64,000 bases of DNA, from NCBI GenBank assembly GCA_037178975.1, contig JASJZH010000006.1:8928001-8992000 (forward strand), in the 5' to 3' direction. The notes under the pieces were generated by a model, which saw only the letters and a list, made by a program, of their open reading frames with translations, was not told the DNA's origin and made no database searches. Origin of the DNA: Oscheius tipulae. Its lineage: Eukaryota > Nematoda > Chromadorea > Rhabditida > Rhabditidae. Position 1 is the first letter of the stretch, and each line of letters starts with the position of its first letter. A program made the position numbers and the translations under genes. Positions 34,079-51,623 of the stretch are shown piece after piece.

Positions 34079-35369
34079 GGTTGGTTGATATTTTGGGAGA
34101 AAAATTGAAGTACGGGAATTGTGAGACAATAAGCTCTTGTTTTCATTCAGAAACCGCTCAATCGGAGAGAATTCGGAAAAGAAAGCAGAGCTTTGCAACT
34201 CATTCGCAAAAAAAATGTTCAACTTATATTAGCCTTGCGGATTCAAACAAGATCTTTACAAGCCCTAACTGTGCAGAAAAGCAGGCTTTTCATTTATCTT
34301 GCCATTGAGTTGAACAGATAGTACAGAAAGGCTGGTTACCTGAAAGCAGCAAACATTTTGCAAAACATGATGACAAACCTGAAGACGAGATGAATATCGT
34401 CCATTTGAACAAGTTGGTGCAGTTCAAAAATCATTTCCTAACCAGAGGGTATGAAATGAAAAGAAGGTGTAAAAATAAGCTCTATACTTGTTTTCATCAT
34501 AATATGCCAATCTGTAGATACAATCATTGCCCACGTCGTGTACTACCCTTGCTGTCTCAAAAGTTCAATCCTATTCCCAAAATGCGAACCAACCTCACTG
34601 CTTCACTTGATGGTCCTTTTTTGATACCATTTTGAAGAAAAGTAATGGATTAAGTAAGCATCTAGCGACCAAGCCCTGAAACTAGTGTCTTTTGCCATAG
34701 CTTGAGGTGCAGCGCGTGATGCAGAGCGATCACATATAGTTCGAGACTGTTTTGCTAAAGTCTGCGGCCTCTGGGCAATCATTGGGAGAGATGTTGACAG
34801 TGAAAGATCTCGAGATTCTACTTTACAGATGCCTCTCCCAGTTTTACCATGAGTAGAAACACTTGAAGGTCTCAAAACTCAAGATAGTAAACATTATCAC
34901 TTAGAATTTAGTTTCTTCAGCCAGCTTTTCGAGGTGCCAGGTGTTGAGAAGACGACAGACTGGACTGGAAACGTAACTTCCAACTGTTGAAGATTACTCA
35001 CATTGGGAGTTGTTGAGTGTGACAGAGCCCATTGTTGGGCGCGAAAACACAGAGACAAGGTGGTTAAAACTTGAAGGAGATTCTGTGGCAGTCTTGCAGT
35101 GGAGTGCTGTACTGGAGCTCTGGAATTTTCACCAAACGTTTTGTGAAAATTGTTGTAAGTGGTAGCTGTAGTCACAGATAATCAACAATTAGACTCTGAA
35201 ACAAATGTTAACATGTCTAAGGCTTTAATCGCCGCCGTGACGATCATATATGGTTTTGCATAATGCGAGAAGATTATGCACACCGTTTTTCCCCAGTGAG
35301 GCCGAGTTTGACGACAAGGCACCTCCTGTCCACGGGCAAATATGAGCGGTAAATTTCTCACTTTTACAG
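34079..35369. other. Interval without a convincing gene
   Basis: About 1.3 kb upstream of the ABC transporter. The first coding exon or 5' UTR of that gene probably lies near its right end (an ATG at 35342 followed by a donor is visible but gives the wrong phase). Confidence 0.45.
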
Positions 35370-40680
<5,311 letters not shown>

Positions 40681-41014
40681 TGTCATTTTTATTTATGAAT
40701 TGTGCCGTTTGTACCGGGTTTACAACCGATATTAAATTGGTTACAGCGTCTTCAAATCGATCAAATGCCTAGAATTTTTGTCTTACAAGCGGTAAATAAG
40801 AAATGTGGCTCTCAAGCAGCTAAATGCAAAACTTGTTACAAGCACAGTCCATAAACAGCATCGGTTCGCGATCGCTGCTTGGTTCTTATTGTGACCATAG
40901 AGATTCACTTGGAAAACGTAGAAGCAGCGGATTTTAAAGCACAGATAATTTCTGATCACAAAACCTATTCCAGCTCTACTACAATGCTTTTTTCCAATGT
41001 TGTAAGTTTGAAAA

Positions 41015-41020
41015 TTTATT
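41015..41020 (-). terminator. Polyadenylation signal (AATAAA on minus strand)
   Basis: 13 nt downstream of the stop of the mucin-like gene. Confidence 0.7.
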
Positions 41021-41033
41021 ATCTGATTGAACT

Positions 41034-42375
41034 TTACATATCACCATGTGGCTGAATGTCAAAGTCTGAAAACAATACATACTTTCCAACATTGTTATGC
41101 TGCACTTACCCACTGTATTAGCGTAATCCGCTCCAGCCGTTTGTTGCGGCGGCGAAACGATCGGAGCCCAAGCATCGTTCCGAGGCACATTTCTCTGAGG
41201 AGCAGGAGTGGGTCGTTGCTGATAACTGGGCTGAGAAATAGGTTGCAGTCTTCGCTGCTGAGCTGGCTGTTGAGCAGCATCCTAAACTCTTCTCTACTCT
41301 CCCCATTTACACATCTCCCTCACCTGTGCATCCGGTTCCATTTGCATGTCGTAGTCATCGTACGTTTCCTCGTCCAACGCAATTATATCATCAATGCTCA
41401 GCTCTGGCTTTTCCGTCGTAATTTGTTGAACTATAAATCGTTGATGTTGAACGGGTTCAGCGGCAGCAGTCCTGACTGGAGTAAAGGTACGCGAAGTGGT
41501 GTAGCTTGGTCTGGTAGACATGTCCTGGACTAGAGGACGTTCAAAATGATGAGGGGTCACATCCGTGGCAGGGATATAAGAAGGAGGCTGTCTCACAAAT
41601 TGCCTCAATGTTGGTTCAGGGGTAGGCTGAGTGGGACGAGGGGTAGTTGTGAAACTCCACCAAGGTCTAGTTGTGGAAGGATACCTTCGGACCCAGGTAG
41701 GAACAGTGGTTTGTACTGGAGCAGGGTGTGTAGTCCTTGCAATGTATTCAGGTGTTGTGGTAGTTTGGTGAAACTGAGAAGTGGTAGAAGCAGGAGTGGT
41801 TGTGGTAGTTGTACTCGTTGTAGATGTCGGAAGAGCAGGTGTTGTTGTAGTGCTAGTAATCCAGGCAGATGTGGTAGGAACTGTCGGTGCCGGAGCTGCC
41901 ACAGTGTTCCACCTCCTAAACTATCAATTTATCACACCCTCTATTCCAGTACCTGGTATCTTGAGGTCTTACGTAGTCCTCATACGGATTCTTACCGAAA
42001 CCGTCATGTGGAGGTGGCAGCCAGTAAGGATACCGACTTCTCAAGGCCTGAATCGGCATTGGACCCTCTCCAGTCCACCAAATCTTCTGGTTCCATACTT
42101 GGCGGCCGTAGGGATCGGTCTTGTAGGTCACATAGAACTGAGTGGGAACGGGTTCGGGAAGGGCGGGAACGTAGTGGGGACGGGTCTTAAAGAAAGCTTC
42201 ACCAGAGCCCCAAGGTACTGACAATCTACGTTAACCAGCCTTGTCTTTTGAATTCACATGTTTTCTCCAGGCTTAAAAATATTGCAAATTGCAAAAACTT
42301 TGGAGCCTGAGAGCGTACGGCAGAAGTGAAAAGTGCATAGAACAGCATGAAACGCGCCAATCTGGCCATAGCCAT
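41034..42375 (-). CDS. Secreted Thr/Pro-rich mucin-like protein, 381 aa
   Basis: Five exons: 42299-42375, 41953-42225, 41324-41915, 41110-41281 and 41034-41065; 1146 nt in phase. A signal peptide (MARLARFMLFYALFTSAVRS) precedes an aromatic/Pro-rich region of about 95 residues (GSGEAFFKTRPHYVPALPEP, WNQKIWWTGEGPMPIQALRS). Then comes a Thr-rich, presumably O-glycosylated stretch (TTTTPALPTSTTSTTTTTTP), more Pro/Thr sequence, an acidic patch DEETYDDYDMQMEP and a Gln-rich tail ending VDFDIQPHGDM. A minus-strand polyadenylation signal is at 41015-41020. The start ATG is only 50 nt downstream of the stop of the Kunitz gene, so the two are likely co-transcribed. No known enzymatic domain; an extracellular matrix or cuticle role is a guess. 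Confidence 0.8.
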
Positions 42376-42425
42376 AGGATAGGATGAAATTTGAATTTTT
42401 ACATACTCAGTCGGATCTTATCAGC

Positions 42426-44251
42426 CTAATATCCTACCTGTACTCTCTGTTCGAAATGCTTCGTCTGGTAAACTGGCTGCTGCTGGACAGGAGTGCTCTC
42501 TCGTGTAGTAGGTGTTATTTGATTCCCACGCAAGTCCGTGTGATATGTGTATGAGAAAGTGGGGTGTGACGGAGCAGTAGTTCCCTCTTCTGTCTGAAAC
42601 ACAAATAATCAGTGTATCACGCCAGGTCACCGGAATGATCCGTCTCGGAGGCACCTTCTGTTTTTTCACCTTCTTCGTGTATCGCCTCGGAGGCAGGGTA
42701 GCTTCAGGAATTGCTTTCTCTACGCTGAAAAGACCGATTATTGAGGGTGTAAAACATTTAAAAAAGCTTCGAAAGTATAGAAGACATAGCTCTCTAGCAC
42801 TCGAACCCAGGTTACCTTCACCCGAAAGGGGATCTCTTTGATCTGGGAGGCAAGGAAACGAGCTCTAAATGGATTAACATTGTTTAGCGCTGTATATATC
42901 TTGCATCTTTCTTGAATCGCTAGGCATCCTTCGGTTGTTTCTCAAGGCAGTTTACAACTTATTCAGTCTGTCATCAACTTTCCCTTTACAGATTGTTGTA
43001 TTAATGTGTCAGCCTGTCATTTCCAACCTTGCAGATTTCAAGTTGACCTTTCTTACAATGTCTCTGTCACTTATTAGGTACATGACAATATGTCTATACT
43101 CAGCCACTGACAACTGCTCGCTTTTACAGACCGAGCATGTCCATCTAACAGTCCGTTGAGCTGTCAACATGCTGTCATCCAATAGCTTAGAGAACCTACG
43201 TGACAGTCTTGGCTCCTCTAGCAACCACTGGCATATCCAGTTTTGTCTCACTCGCTGTCATCTCTCTGTAGTCATTCGGATAGTCGTTGTCCACAACAAA
43301 TTCGGAATAGTATTGAGAAGTGTCTTGTGCAGGTTGGGCTTCTTGGGCCGTAGTCTGTCCACCAGGCGATTTTGCCGGATTCCACCAAGCATCGGCAGGA
43401 TAGACAAAAGCAGGCTTGTTCACAAAGATGGCCTGGTTTTCAGGTGACATTGAGCTAGTCTGAAGTTTTGTTAACTAGGATGGTAAAAGATCTTACATTG
43501 AGTACTCCCCAATACTTTTCGTCAATACCGGGTCCGATCCAAGGGTGTCCAAACTCGCCGCAGATTTCCATGCAGTGGTTGTAGGAGTAGAACAGATTCG
43601 AGTTTCCACCACATCCTGTCCAATAACTGTAGCAAATTTTAGCATGTCAAGCTGTCTCAAACCTGCAGACACACTGCTTTTTGTTCCAGTCGAAAAACCA
43701 TCGCTCTATGTCACTGTTGCAGGTGCCGGGCTCGTGCGGCAGTGAGCAGCGATCGGCAGCCGACGGCGGATTGTAGGAGCAGGTAGCGCTGCATTCTGAG
43801 GATTTGCCAATGGTAAACTTTGACCTCTCGTGTTTGCAAGCAGAGCACCCTCTCTTTTAATTTGAAGACCCCCTCTAATGGTCTTCTGATGTCGCTGTAA
43901 TGATCCCACGCCTCACTCCCCCGAGGATTAATGGAGCATCCGCTGTTGCCTAACGTGTTGAGTCAGAAGTCATTATCCAGATTTAGATGAGATGAGAAAT
44001 TACCTTCTAGCGAGCTGAAAGTGTTCGCATTTCCGCCACAGCCGCTATAATGAAAACGCCGGCAGCGATGATCATATCTGTCATAGTACCTGAAAAAAAA
44101 ATTTATACTACTCGTTTGGAAAACTTTCCACCTACCATTTTACTGTGAAATTGTTGCAATCTCCTGGATCCAGCCAGTGGTTGCAATCTGGGTTACTAAG
44201 CTCCTCCTGACCGTAGACTACTCCCAACAGTAGGACGAGGACTAGCGACAT
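42426..44251 (-). CDS. Secreted protein with two Kunitz domains, 328 aa
   Basis: Kunitz (BPTI) domains typically inhibit serine proteases. Seven exons: 44136-44251, 44004-44089, 43663-43795, 43497-43626, 43200-43459, 42631-42724 and 42426-42593; 987 nt in phase. Signal peptide MSLVLVLLLGVVYG. Kunitz 1 starts at about residue 22: DCNHWLDPGDCNNFTVKWYY, DRYDHRCRRFHYSGCGGNAN, TFSSLEECSATC, all six Cys present. Kunitz 2 follows: RCSLPHEPGTCNSDIERWFF, DWNKKQCVCRYWTGCGGNSN, HCMEIC, with one additional Cys (QCVC). The P1 positions would be Asn-like rather than Lys/Arg, so classical trypsin inhibition is doubtful. The rest is a Pro/Thr/Gln-rich linker without a recognised domain (LPPRRYTKKVKKQKVPPRR). 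The intron 42725-43199 is long and CTGTCA-rich. Confidence 0.88.
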
Positions 44252-44390
44252 TATATCAAAGGCCGGCCTAGGCCGGAGACTCGTCTTGAAGACAGAGAGA
44301 CTGACTGGTAGCTGAAGGTGCTGAAAGAAGAGCAGCAGCTGTTGCCAAGAATAACTCGGCACGAAAGAGAGAGAGCGCTGTTTTGATAAA

Positions 44391-44413
44391 GTATGACAAG
44401 ACTTTGAGCAATT
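44391..44413 (+). repeat. 23-nt perfect repeat, copy 1
   Basis: Identical to 47668-47690. Lies about 140 nt upstream of the Kunitz start codon. Confidence 0.8.
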
Positions 44414-47400
44414 TGTGAGCATAGACTGATGGCAGCTGACCGGGAGACTGTGCTCAGATGCCGAAGAGCTCCTTTTTATTATCCATTACAGCACATGACT
44501 CAGTTAAAAGTGACCTCACAATCAGTCATTTTGTCTTTCGGGAGCTGGCAGCTGGAGCCCTTTGTGTTCCAAATTCTCCGCATTCACTTTGAGAGGGCAA
44601 GAAAGTTTGTTGCAAGTACTATAAAAGTACAAAGTTAGCACAGCAAAACAAAGTTTTGAGGGCCACGAGGACTCAAGTACGAAACATATGGTTAGGCCTC
44701 GATGAGAAGAAGAGTTGCGAGAGGAAAGATTAGGACAGGTGTTCTAGGAGTCCGAGATGACCGCGCTAGCTTTACACCATTTGTCACACAAAACATAACT
44801 GCTTGCATGAGTTGGTTCCATTTTTCCGGGAGACGACTGATGGCAAGGACGAGTTCCTTGTCGCGATGGCAAGATGCATGACTGAATGATTCTGATAACT
44901 TTCATCACTTTCTGGAGTCTTAAAGACATATGGGCAGTCCATTTTCAAAGTTGTTTCCTGGTTCTTTTAAACGTAGGAACAGTAAAAACTACTATAGGAC
45001 AAGACAAGTCCTCTGTCAAACCCATCATTTTTGCGGAAACATCTAATCGTATAATTGGTAAGCACTCAGATCTTGCAAGTTTCAGTTGAGTATTTCTGTT
45101 ATTGGAAACAGAAGAAAACATTCCAAAATTGAAGCTGTTTAGCTACAAAATAGGGTAAAGATATGTCTGATGTCTCTTATTCTCCGGCTTCAGTAACTTA
45201 GGTACTATTTAAAACTCGATTTCCTCAACTCAAGTACATCGAATGTTATCCTTTTTCTTATTTTTTCGTAAGCATTCCTTGGATGCATGATGACTTAGGA
45301 CATTCTCCCTTCTTTCGCTGTCACATTTCCATGAACCGATGACATTTTCTTCGAGATTGAAAACTGTTCACTGATGGATGAACTGAGAGAATGGCTTTTC
45401 ATCAAATATGTAAATCCTAGCAACGGGTTGGAAAACTGCCTTTGAATACCATTGGCTGTCGCCTCGGGGAAATAAGCTTTTCTTCCAATGCTGGCGATAA
45501 GTCTTCTTCGATCTTCGACCTAGGGCTTCAAGAGATTGCACACATACACTATCGCGCTCGACGGATTTCGACGTTAATCCAATCTGAAGAGGGGTTGGCC
45601 CATGTCACTGACTGCGTTACGTTGGATATTCCGCTAGGCCCCGCATGCCATTACGAGATCTCCTCTCCTGCTTGGCCACATCCCCGGGCAAATTCCTCAT
45701 CGATTTCCCCGCATTCTTATTCACCTTTTCGTGAGACCTCCCGCTCTCGTTGAGCATACTCTGTGATGAAGTAGGTGCACTCTGACTCGTAATATAGCGT
45801 CATATTTACTCATACAGTTTAAGACACCAAATTATCCAGTTTAATATAAACGGCTCTCGGTCCTGAATCAATCCGCGTGTGCATTCTGAATGCATGCGGG
45901 AAGTTGCCGTGCAAACAGGCTCTTCCCCTCCCACACGCAATTCTCTCCCTCGCCCTCTGTTCTGCCATTCATTCTTCCGTTTTTCTCATTGTTTTTTTGT
46001 GGTTAAATGCCCCCTGTTTTACATAGTCCCCGTGACGGTTCGTCGCTATTGTCTTCTGCAGCTTGCTCCGTCTAATCTAGCAAAGATCAGAAAGCTTCAT
46101 GCTTGGCTAGCTTTGTCCTTTGTTTCGAGTGACCCATCTCCTAGTTATCTCGGCTCTTAGAGATGTGGGCTGTCATCAAAAAGGGGCTTCCAGATGGACG
46201 CGTCTTGACATCTCTCTTCAATATGTAAGAGATATAAGGGTGGTTCTGGCTCTCCCAAAAATTCCTTATTCTTTTTTGAGCTAGACGAAGAAGTTAAGAT
46301 AAGAATTTGTGCCATCAAAGGGCAATTGCTTGCTATCACCGTGTTCACCCCTCCGCCCGCGAAGTTCAAACTCGTCAGATAGCCTTATAATGGTCTGTTT
46401 TGTTCGGTCTCGAGGCGTTCCACCCTCTTCCCTCTCTCTTCTTCTTCCCCATTCATCCTCGCGTCATATCCGTCGGAAGGAGCGGCCAATTTCGGGAAAC
46501 AATTACAATTTTCATTACTAGGTGTGCCCTCATTATGAAGGCCCATTCGGGCTCCCCTCATTTTCTCCCTCCTCCACAAAACTGAGACAATACGGGTGGG
46601 AACAGGAAGACTACTATTCATGTGTGTGTGCCTGTTTATGCTGGTCCTCTGCATAATGTCGGCTGATTTTCTCCTTCCGTCACACCCGTTTCTCTCTGTC
46701 TTCTGTTTACGGAACACGTTTTCTTTCTAGAGAAAGAGAGAGAGGACACGTGACGCATGCTCTCCCCATACATACTGGTCACTTTTAGCTGAGACCAACA
46801 AACATCTTTTCGGGACATGATAAGGGGGAGGGCCCATTCAGCTAATCATTTCCTGCTGGAAAGAGAGGCGAAAGAGGGAGGAGAGGGTGCTGAGCCTATT
46901 TTGATTCAGAGCCGGGACTCAGTGAGTAAGGCTTGTCACATAATAGAACCAATTAGGAAGACCACGCAAACGTTGCCAGCTCAAATTATAGTTTTTAATT
47001 TGAATGAATAGAAATTATCATCTTTTATCCTTTTTCTTCTTCTCACCCTCTGTTAGGCTGCGCCATATAACACAGTTCTTCTTGTAATCACATTAGGATA
47101 AAAGATTTCAATTCAAAGAACGGGTAATTAGGCGTCGTCGTCTCCTTTTTGCAAAAATGATGCCATCAGTTGATATCCAATCCTTATTAGTTCAGCAGCT
47201 ACGATAGGAGTCTCTCTAAATATTTTTGCTCTCAGAGCCTAGGGGAAGTAGTTGTCCTTCCGCTGCTTCCTGCAACACCCCTCATTCGAATTTTGCGCAA
47301 CAATTACGCTGTTCCTGGAAGGAGACACATGTTTCCTCCTTCCGAAACCAAAACATAGCTCGAAGGATTGTTCAAGGGGAACAGATCACCGATGGCTGGT

Positions 47401-47667
47401 TGCTTCCCAAAACGTAAGTATTTTTCCATTGTTTGATCCAAAATACACAGCAGATCACTTAAGGCGAACTTCAGTCCTTAAAACTTTATGGAATTTTGGT
47501 TCTGTTCCTTGTTCGCTATACATTGCACGTTTTGGGTCTAAATCTGGATTGACTAAATCTTGGGAATTGAGTTAAAATTAGATACGATGATTTCATCTTC
47601 TTAAGCTCCAGTTTTTCCTCCATGTAAAATGACCACTACAATTCTAGATGAAACATTACTTTCTGAT

Positions 47668-47690
47668 GTATGACAAGACTTTGAGCAATT
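47668..47690 (+). repeat. 23-nt perfect repeat, copy 2
   Basis: Identical to 44391-44413, same orientation; about 1.35 kb upstream of the globin start. A weaker related word (TTGACAAGACTTTTTTCAAT) is at about 48567. Confidence 0.8.
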
Positions 47691-49039
47691 GAGATAGAGA
47701 TTGAAAGCTGCGGTATATACTCGTTACTGACGGAGAAATGGATATTTTCTTAACGAAAACCATAAAAAAGCCAGACAAGCTCTCTCTTGCGCTTCATTGG
47801 ATATCCAAAGAGAGTTATACCATCCTCTCTCGCGCTCACTCTCTCCATCTCAGGCCCACCCAGAGCGCGGTCCACGGCGTCGGGTTACCTCCACCAGAGT
47901 CTTGTCCGTGCGTTGTTGTTGTTGCAGGACAAATTTTGAAAGATCCGGAGCATCTAGTATGTGGCACTTTCCTCTAATTGGAAGTCCTTTACGTCTCGGC
48001 GTGTCATGCCAATTAGCTCACTGTGGGTGAGAGATTCGCACTCTCTCTGTGTGTGGTGCTAGTTTTTCTCCTTTCTCTCTCTCTTTTTTCTGAATAAGCC
48101 TAGAGAGATTTTTAGTCCCGTTGTCATGCACACACCCCCACAGCCGTCACACAACCCTAGAGGACAGCCTTATTCCTTCTCACACTTTAAGATCGCCGAC
48201 ATTTTATCACTGCCTGACCCTGGGCCCAACTCATGCTCATGTACGGCTGTTTTTAATTTAGAGGGCAGTCAGTCTACCGTGTCTTCTTATGGCTTCCCGA
48301 GTTAATTTGCTTTCTGCCTTCACTTAACGTTCCTACACTACTACTCGTTCATCTTTCGCAAGCCCGAAATATTAGTAGTTATGGCGATTGCTTGAAACAC
48401 TCTCCTCGCGTGGAACAGGCAGGAAAGCGGGTGGGATTTCTCTGAATGGAGCCTAATGGAGGCATACGTGTTCCTGGCTGGGCTCTGCTGTTGTCAGCAC
48501 TTTCCCCCTTTCCCCCTTTTGTTTGTAATTAACCTATTGAGAGACTGAAAGCCTCAAATCTTATCAATTGACAAGACTTTTTTCAATCAGTGTGTCTCAT
48601 GACCAATTGCGTCATAATCATCATCGTTTACCCTGCCTTCAGTGTAGGAAGAGAAAAGCCTCATGGCAATCCTTCTCGTAGCATTGTGTTGCGTCAAAAA
48701 GATTAGGCGCGCGCGAGTTTTGGTGGAGTGAGAGCGGAAAGAAATTTTGGATTCCGTTTGCGTCCCCAAGGGGTCTCGGGGGCCTGAGGATAAACAACGT
48801 AGATAAAGCTCGCTCAGGCAACAAACACCGGGGCTCCCGTTTTTTCCGCCCTTTTCGTCCCTCTGTTCAATTTTCAATTGATTGCCATATTGGATTGCTC
48901 TCGGCCTGCGAGGAGAGAAGAAGAAAGAGAGGCGGATGCCCCTTCAAGTATGCGCAAATAGTCTCGATTACTTTGAACCTCGCCTTCGCGGCTTTTCTTA
49001 TCTCTTTCACTATTTGATCGGTTATATTTTTATTCAGAG

Positions 49040-51623
49040 ATGGCAGTTTTCAAGAAGCTCAAAGGAAAGAGCAAGGACAAAGCGGCACCGCTGCCCGAAC
49101 CTGAACCGGTCAAGTCATTAGATTGTCGAGTCGGAATGGACAGCTATAGGTAAGTCTGGGCTGCTCGGGAGACCGCCTTTGCATAATTACCGAGCCCTTC
49201 TGAAAGTTTTAGTGTCTTACGTAGAGAAGGGGCCCCCAACCAAAACATCCATTTCCCTCCATGTGGCTAAATAAGGTCCGACCATATGTCAACGGGGGAA
49301 GACAAAAGATTATTTCCTCCTTAGCTATCTCCAGCCAGGGTCGTCAGATTTACCCAGACTCCAATTTGGGGCCCTGTTACCCGCTGTCTCTCGAGGGAGA
49401 AGACAAGAAAGACATCTAGGATGGACGCGCAGGATTAAATAACAATTGTCCTCCCTCATCCCCTTTCGTACTATGTGTACTCTTCACTTTCAGGGACTTT
49501 TTCACATTGAAAAACTACTGGAAGACTGTGGATCGAAAAAAGCCCGAAGCTGCCGGCTTTCTCTTGGCCAAGTGAGTTCAGTGCGTGACTCTCTCTCTCT
49601 CTCTCTTTCCCTTGAAAAAGGCGTGTGAAAGGTCTCTTGATTATGAGAATGAGAGAAAAAAGGGTTCACAAGATAGAGCTCAGATTGTGCGCTACCGGCA
49701 GTGATGCTTAACAGAATCCGAATCAGTCATTGCTCAAGCGAGTTCTCTTCTTCAAACTCGACGTCATTGAGCGTAGTCGGCAACTCAATGAGCCCCGCGT
49801 GAAAGTTATTATGCCAGGTGTTTTACTCTTATTCCCGCCTTCGATTCTTAGCTGTTTGCCTTAAAAAAGCTCCCTATTCATTTCACTATTAGAAATAACG
49901 AGATGTCTGCCATTAGTAGACAATCCCATCGTGCCTCTCTAGAATAGGGCACCATTTCAACGGTAAAACGTCTACGTCAGTCCTGGAGGTGGCAAAAAGG
50001 CTGCTCTAATTTTCAGAGCTACCGATAATTACTCTGTATTGAAAATCGTCCAATAGCTAGTAAAAGATGATGAAAAGGCCCCTCGTTTTGTCGCCACATT
50101 TTCAGTCAAGCATGATCGTTTTCTCATAGCTTCTTGTGCCCTGTTTACCTGCCTCCGTGATCAGTTTTTTATGATTGCTCTAGCCAGCTGTCATTAAAAA
50201 TCGATGTTCTCTTCTCTCCTGCTTCGCTCTCTCCTCGTTCAAAAAGTAGTTAGATATAGTAACTATCTCGCAGGTTCTGTTTCCTGCCAACAAATCTCCG
50301 CCCCCTATCCCACACCACTGCTACCAATCTCCCGTGTGTGTGTGTCAACCTGGCTTGCTGATCCTTCAATTAACTACGTACAGACACTGCCCTTTTTGTC
50401 TCTTTTCTAAATGTCGAGGAGTAGATAATGGGATCAGGCTCGTCAGCACAAAAACCGCCGCCTAAGGTACAGTTTTCCCATTTTTGGCCCAGCACTTTCG
50501 AGATCGTCAAGTATCCAAAAAACCGAAATCTAAAGGCCGCTGATGAACCTCCGGTAGTGGAAGCACCTGCCCAGTCCACGGATATCCGTCTCAAACTCAA
50601 TTTCAAAGAATTCTTCACAACGAAAAACTACTGGAAGACTATTCGCAGGAATGAGCAGCAGTGTGGGAAGACCTTCCTGGCCAAGTGAGAGACACCGTTC
50701 ACACGCACCACTTTTTCACTTTGTGTACTTCTTGGAAGACAACCACACACAGTCACACATGTTCTCTACTAATGAATTTCCAAGACTGATCAAGTTAGCT
50801 GCTGACACATAGGGGGTGTACTGAAGTTTATAGTTCTTTGAGTAAAAAGAATGAGAGTGAATAAGTGTGCTCTTCTTCAAAATCGGGGACATATTTTCTC
50901 ATCGGGTCAGAATTCAAGCCTGATTACATAAGTTCTGTTCCCAGGGATGTTCGACGTTGTTGCACGAGACCATACGAGTCGAATATAGAGGCAGAACGAA
51001 AGTGAAAGAATTTTGTGTGAGAGCTGTCTTTGACAAATTTCTGTAACTCAAATCCTTTTTTCAGATTTCTGTCTCAAAATCCAGATAAGAAGTCACTATA
51101 TCCAAAGCTCAAAAGTCTACCAGCCAATGTAGACGCAACGTGTTCGGAGACTGCGTTTGAGACGGTAGCTGCAAACTATTTAAAAGTGAGACCCCTGTTT
51201 TGCATTCGAAATTTATTCCCCAGGTATTCGATGAAGTCATATCAGCCGTGGAAGAGAAGCCGAACGATGTCCAGCAGGCAATAGATCGGCTCAAGGGTGT
51301 GGGGAAGATGCACAGATCAAAGGTACCTGTTTATTTGCTGCAATTGTTCTCGAGTTGAGCCCCTCATGTGACGCACGGGTTACCATTTCAAATCCTGAGA
51401 AAATCACCGTTAAAAATCTGCAAAACGTGTATTCTAGCCTGCTAATCGTAGCCAATTGCAGGTTCCAAGTATGAGCTCGGGCGATTTTCAAGCTATGGAG
51501 GAGCCGTTTATCTACATGGTTGAACAGATACTGCAGGACCGCTTCAACGACAAAGCCCATACACTTTTTAAGAAGTTCTTCCAGTTCTGTCTACAGTATC
51601 TGCAGGAAGGCTTCAATGGCTGA
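49040..51623 (+). CDS. Globin with two alternative 5' exon sets (two 189-aa isoforms)
   Basis: Haem-binding globin of the divergent nematode type. Shared exons 51065-51185, 51224-51322 and 51462-51623 encode helices B to H: FLSQNPDKKSLYPKLKSLPA, ETVAANYLKVFDEVISAVEE, LKGVGKMHRSK with the likely proximal His, and QAMEEPFIYMVEQIL. Two different starts feed into them. Set A: 49040-49149 plus 49494-49571 (MAVFKKLKGKSKDKAA..., RDFFTLKNYWKTVDRK). Set B: 50428-50466 plus 50536-50684 (MGSGSSAQKPPPK..., KEFFTTKNYWKTIRRN). Both sets end at GCC AA|gtgag in the same phase, and each isoform is exactly 570 nt. Set B begins MGSGSS, a good N-myristoylation signal; set A has a basic, non-myristoylated start. 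ATG 49040 is two bases behind an acceptor. Confidence 0.85.
50411..50428 (+). promoter_or_regulatory. uORF of five codons overlapping the isoform-B globin start
   Basis: ATG TCG AGG AGT AGA TAA ends with a TAA whose last A is the A of the isoform-B ATG (TAATG overlap). Such termination-reinitiation geometry could tune translation of the B form. Confidence 0.4.

Larger units (their letters stand above)
44252..49039. other. 4.8 kb intergenic region between divergent genes
   Basis: Separates the Kunitz gene (-) from the globin gene (+), so it should contain both promoters. Open frames here have no coding character. A 23-nt sequence, GTATGACAAGACTTTGAGCA plus ATT, occurs at 44391-44413 and again at 47668-47690. 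The stretch 46380-46760 has several CTTCTTC-type runs. Confidence 0.6.

Noticed and set aside
42822-42864. A 43-nt candidate exon (ARFLASQIKEIPFR) in the Kunitz gene
   Set aside because: It has splice-like ends but puts the next exon out of frame, whereas joining 43200 directly to 42724 is in frame.
44252-49039. Several plus- and minus-strand open frames of 60-110 codons in the large intergenic region
   Set aside because: No domain, signal peptide, splice-linked exon or polyA context; composition is that of the surrounding non-coding DNA.
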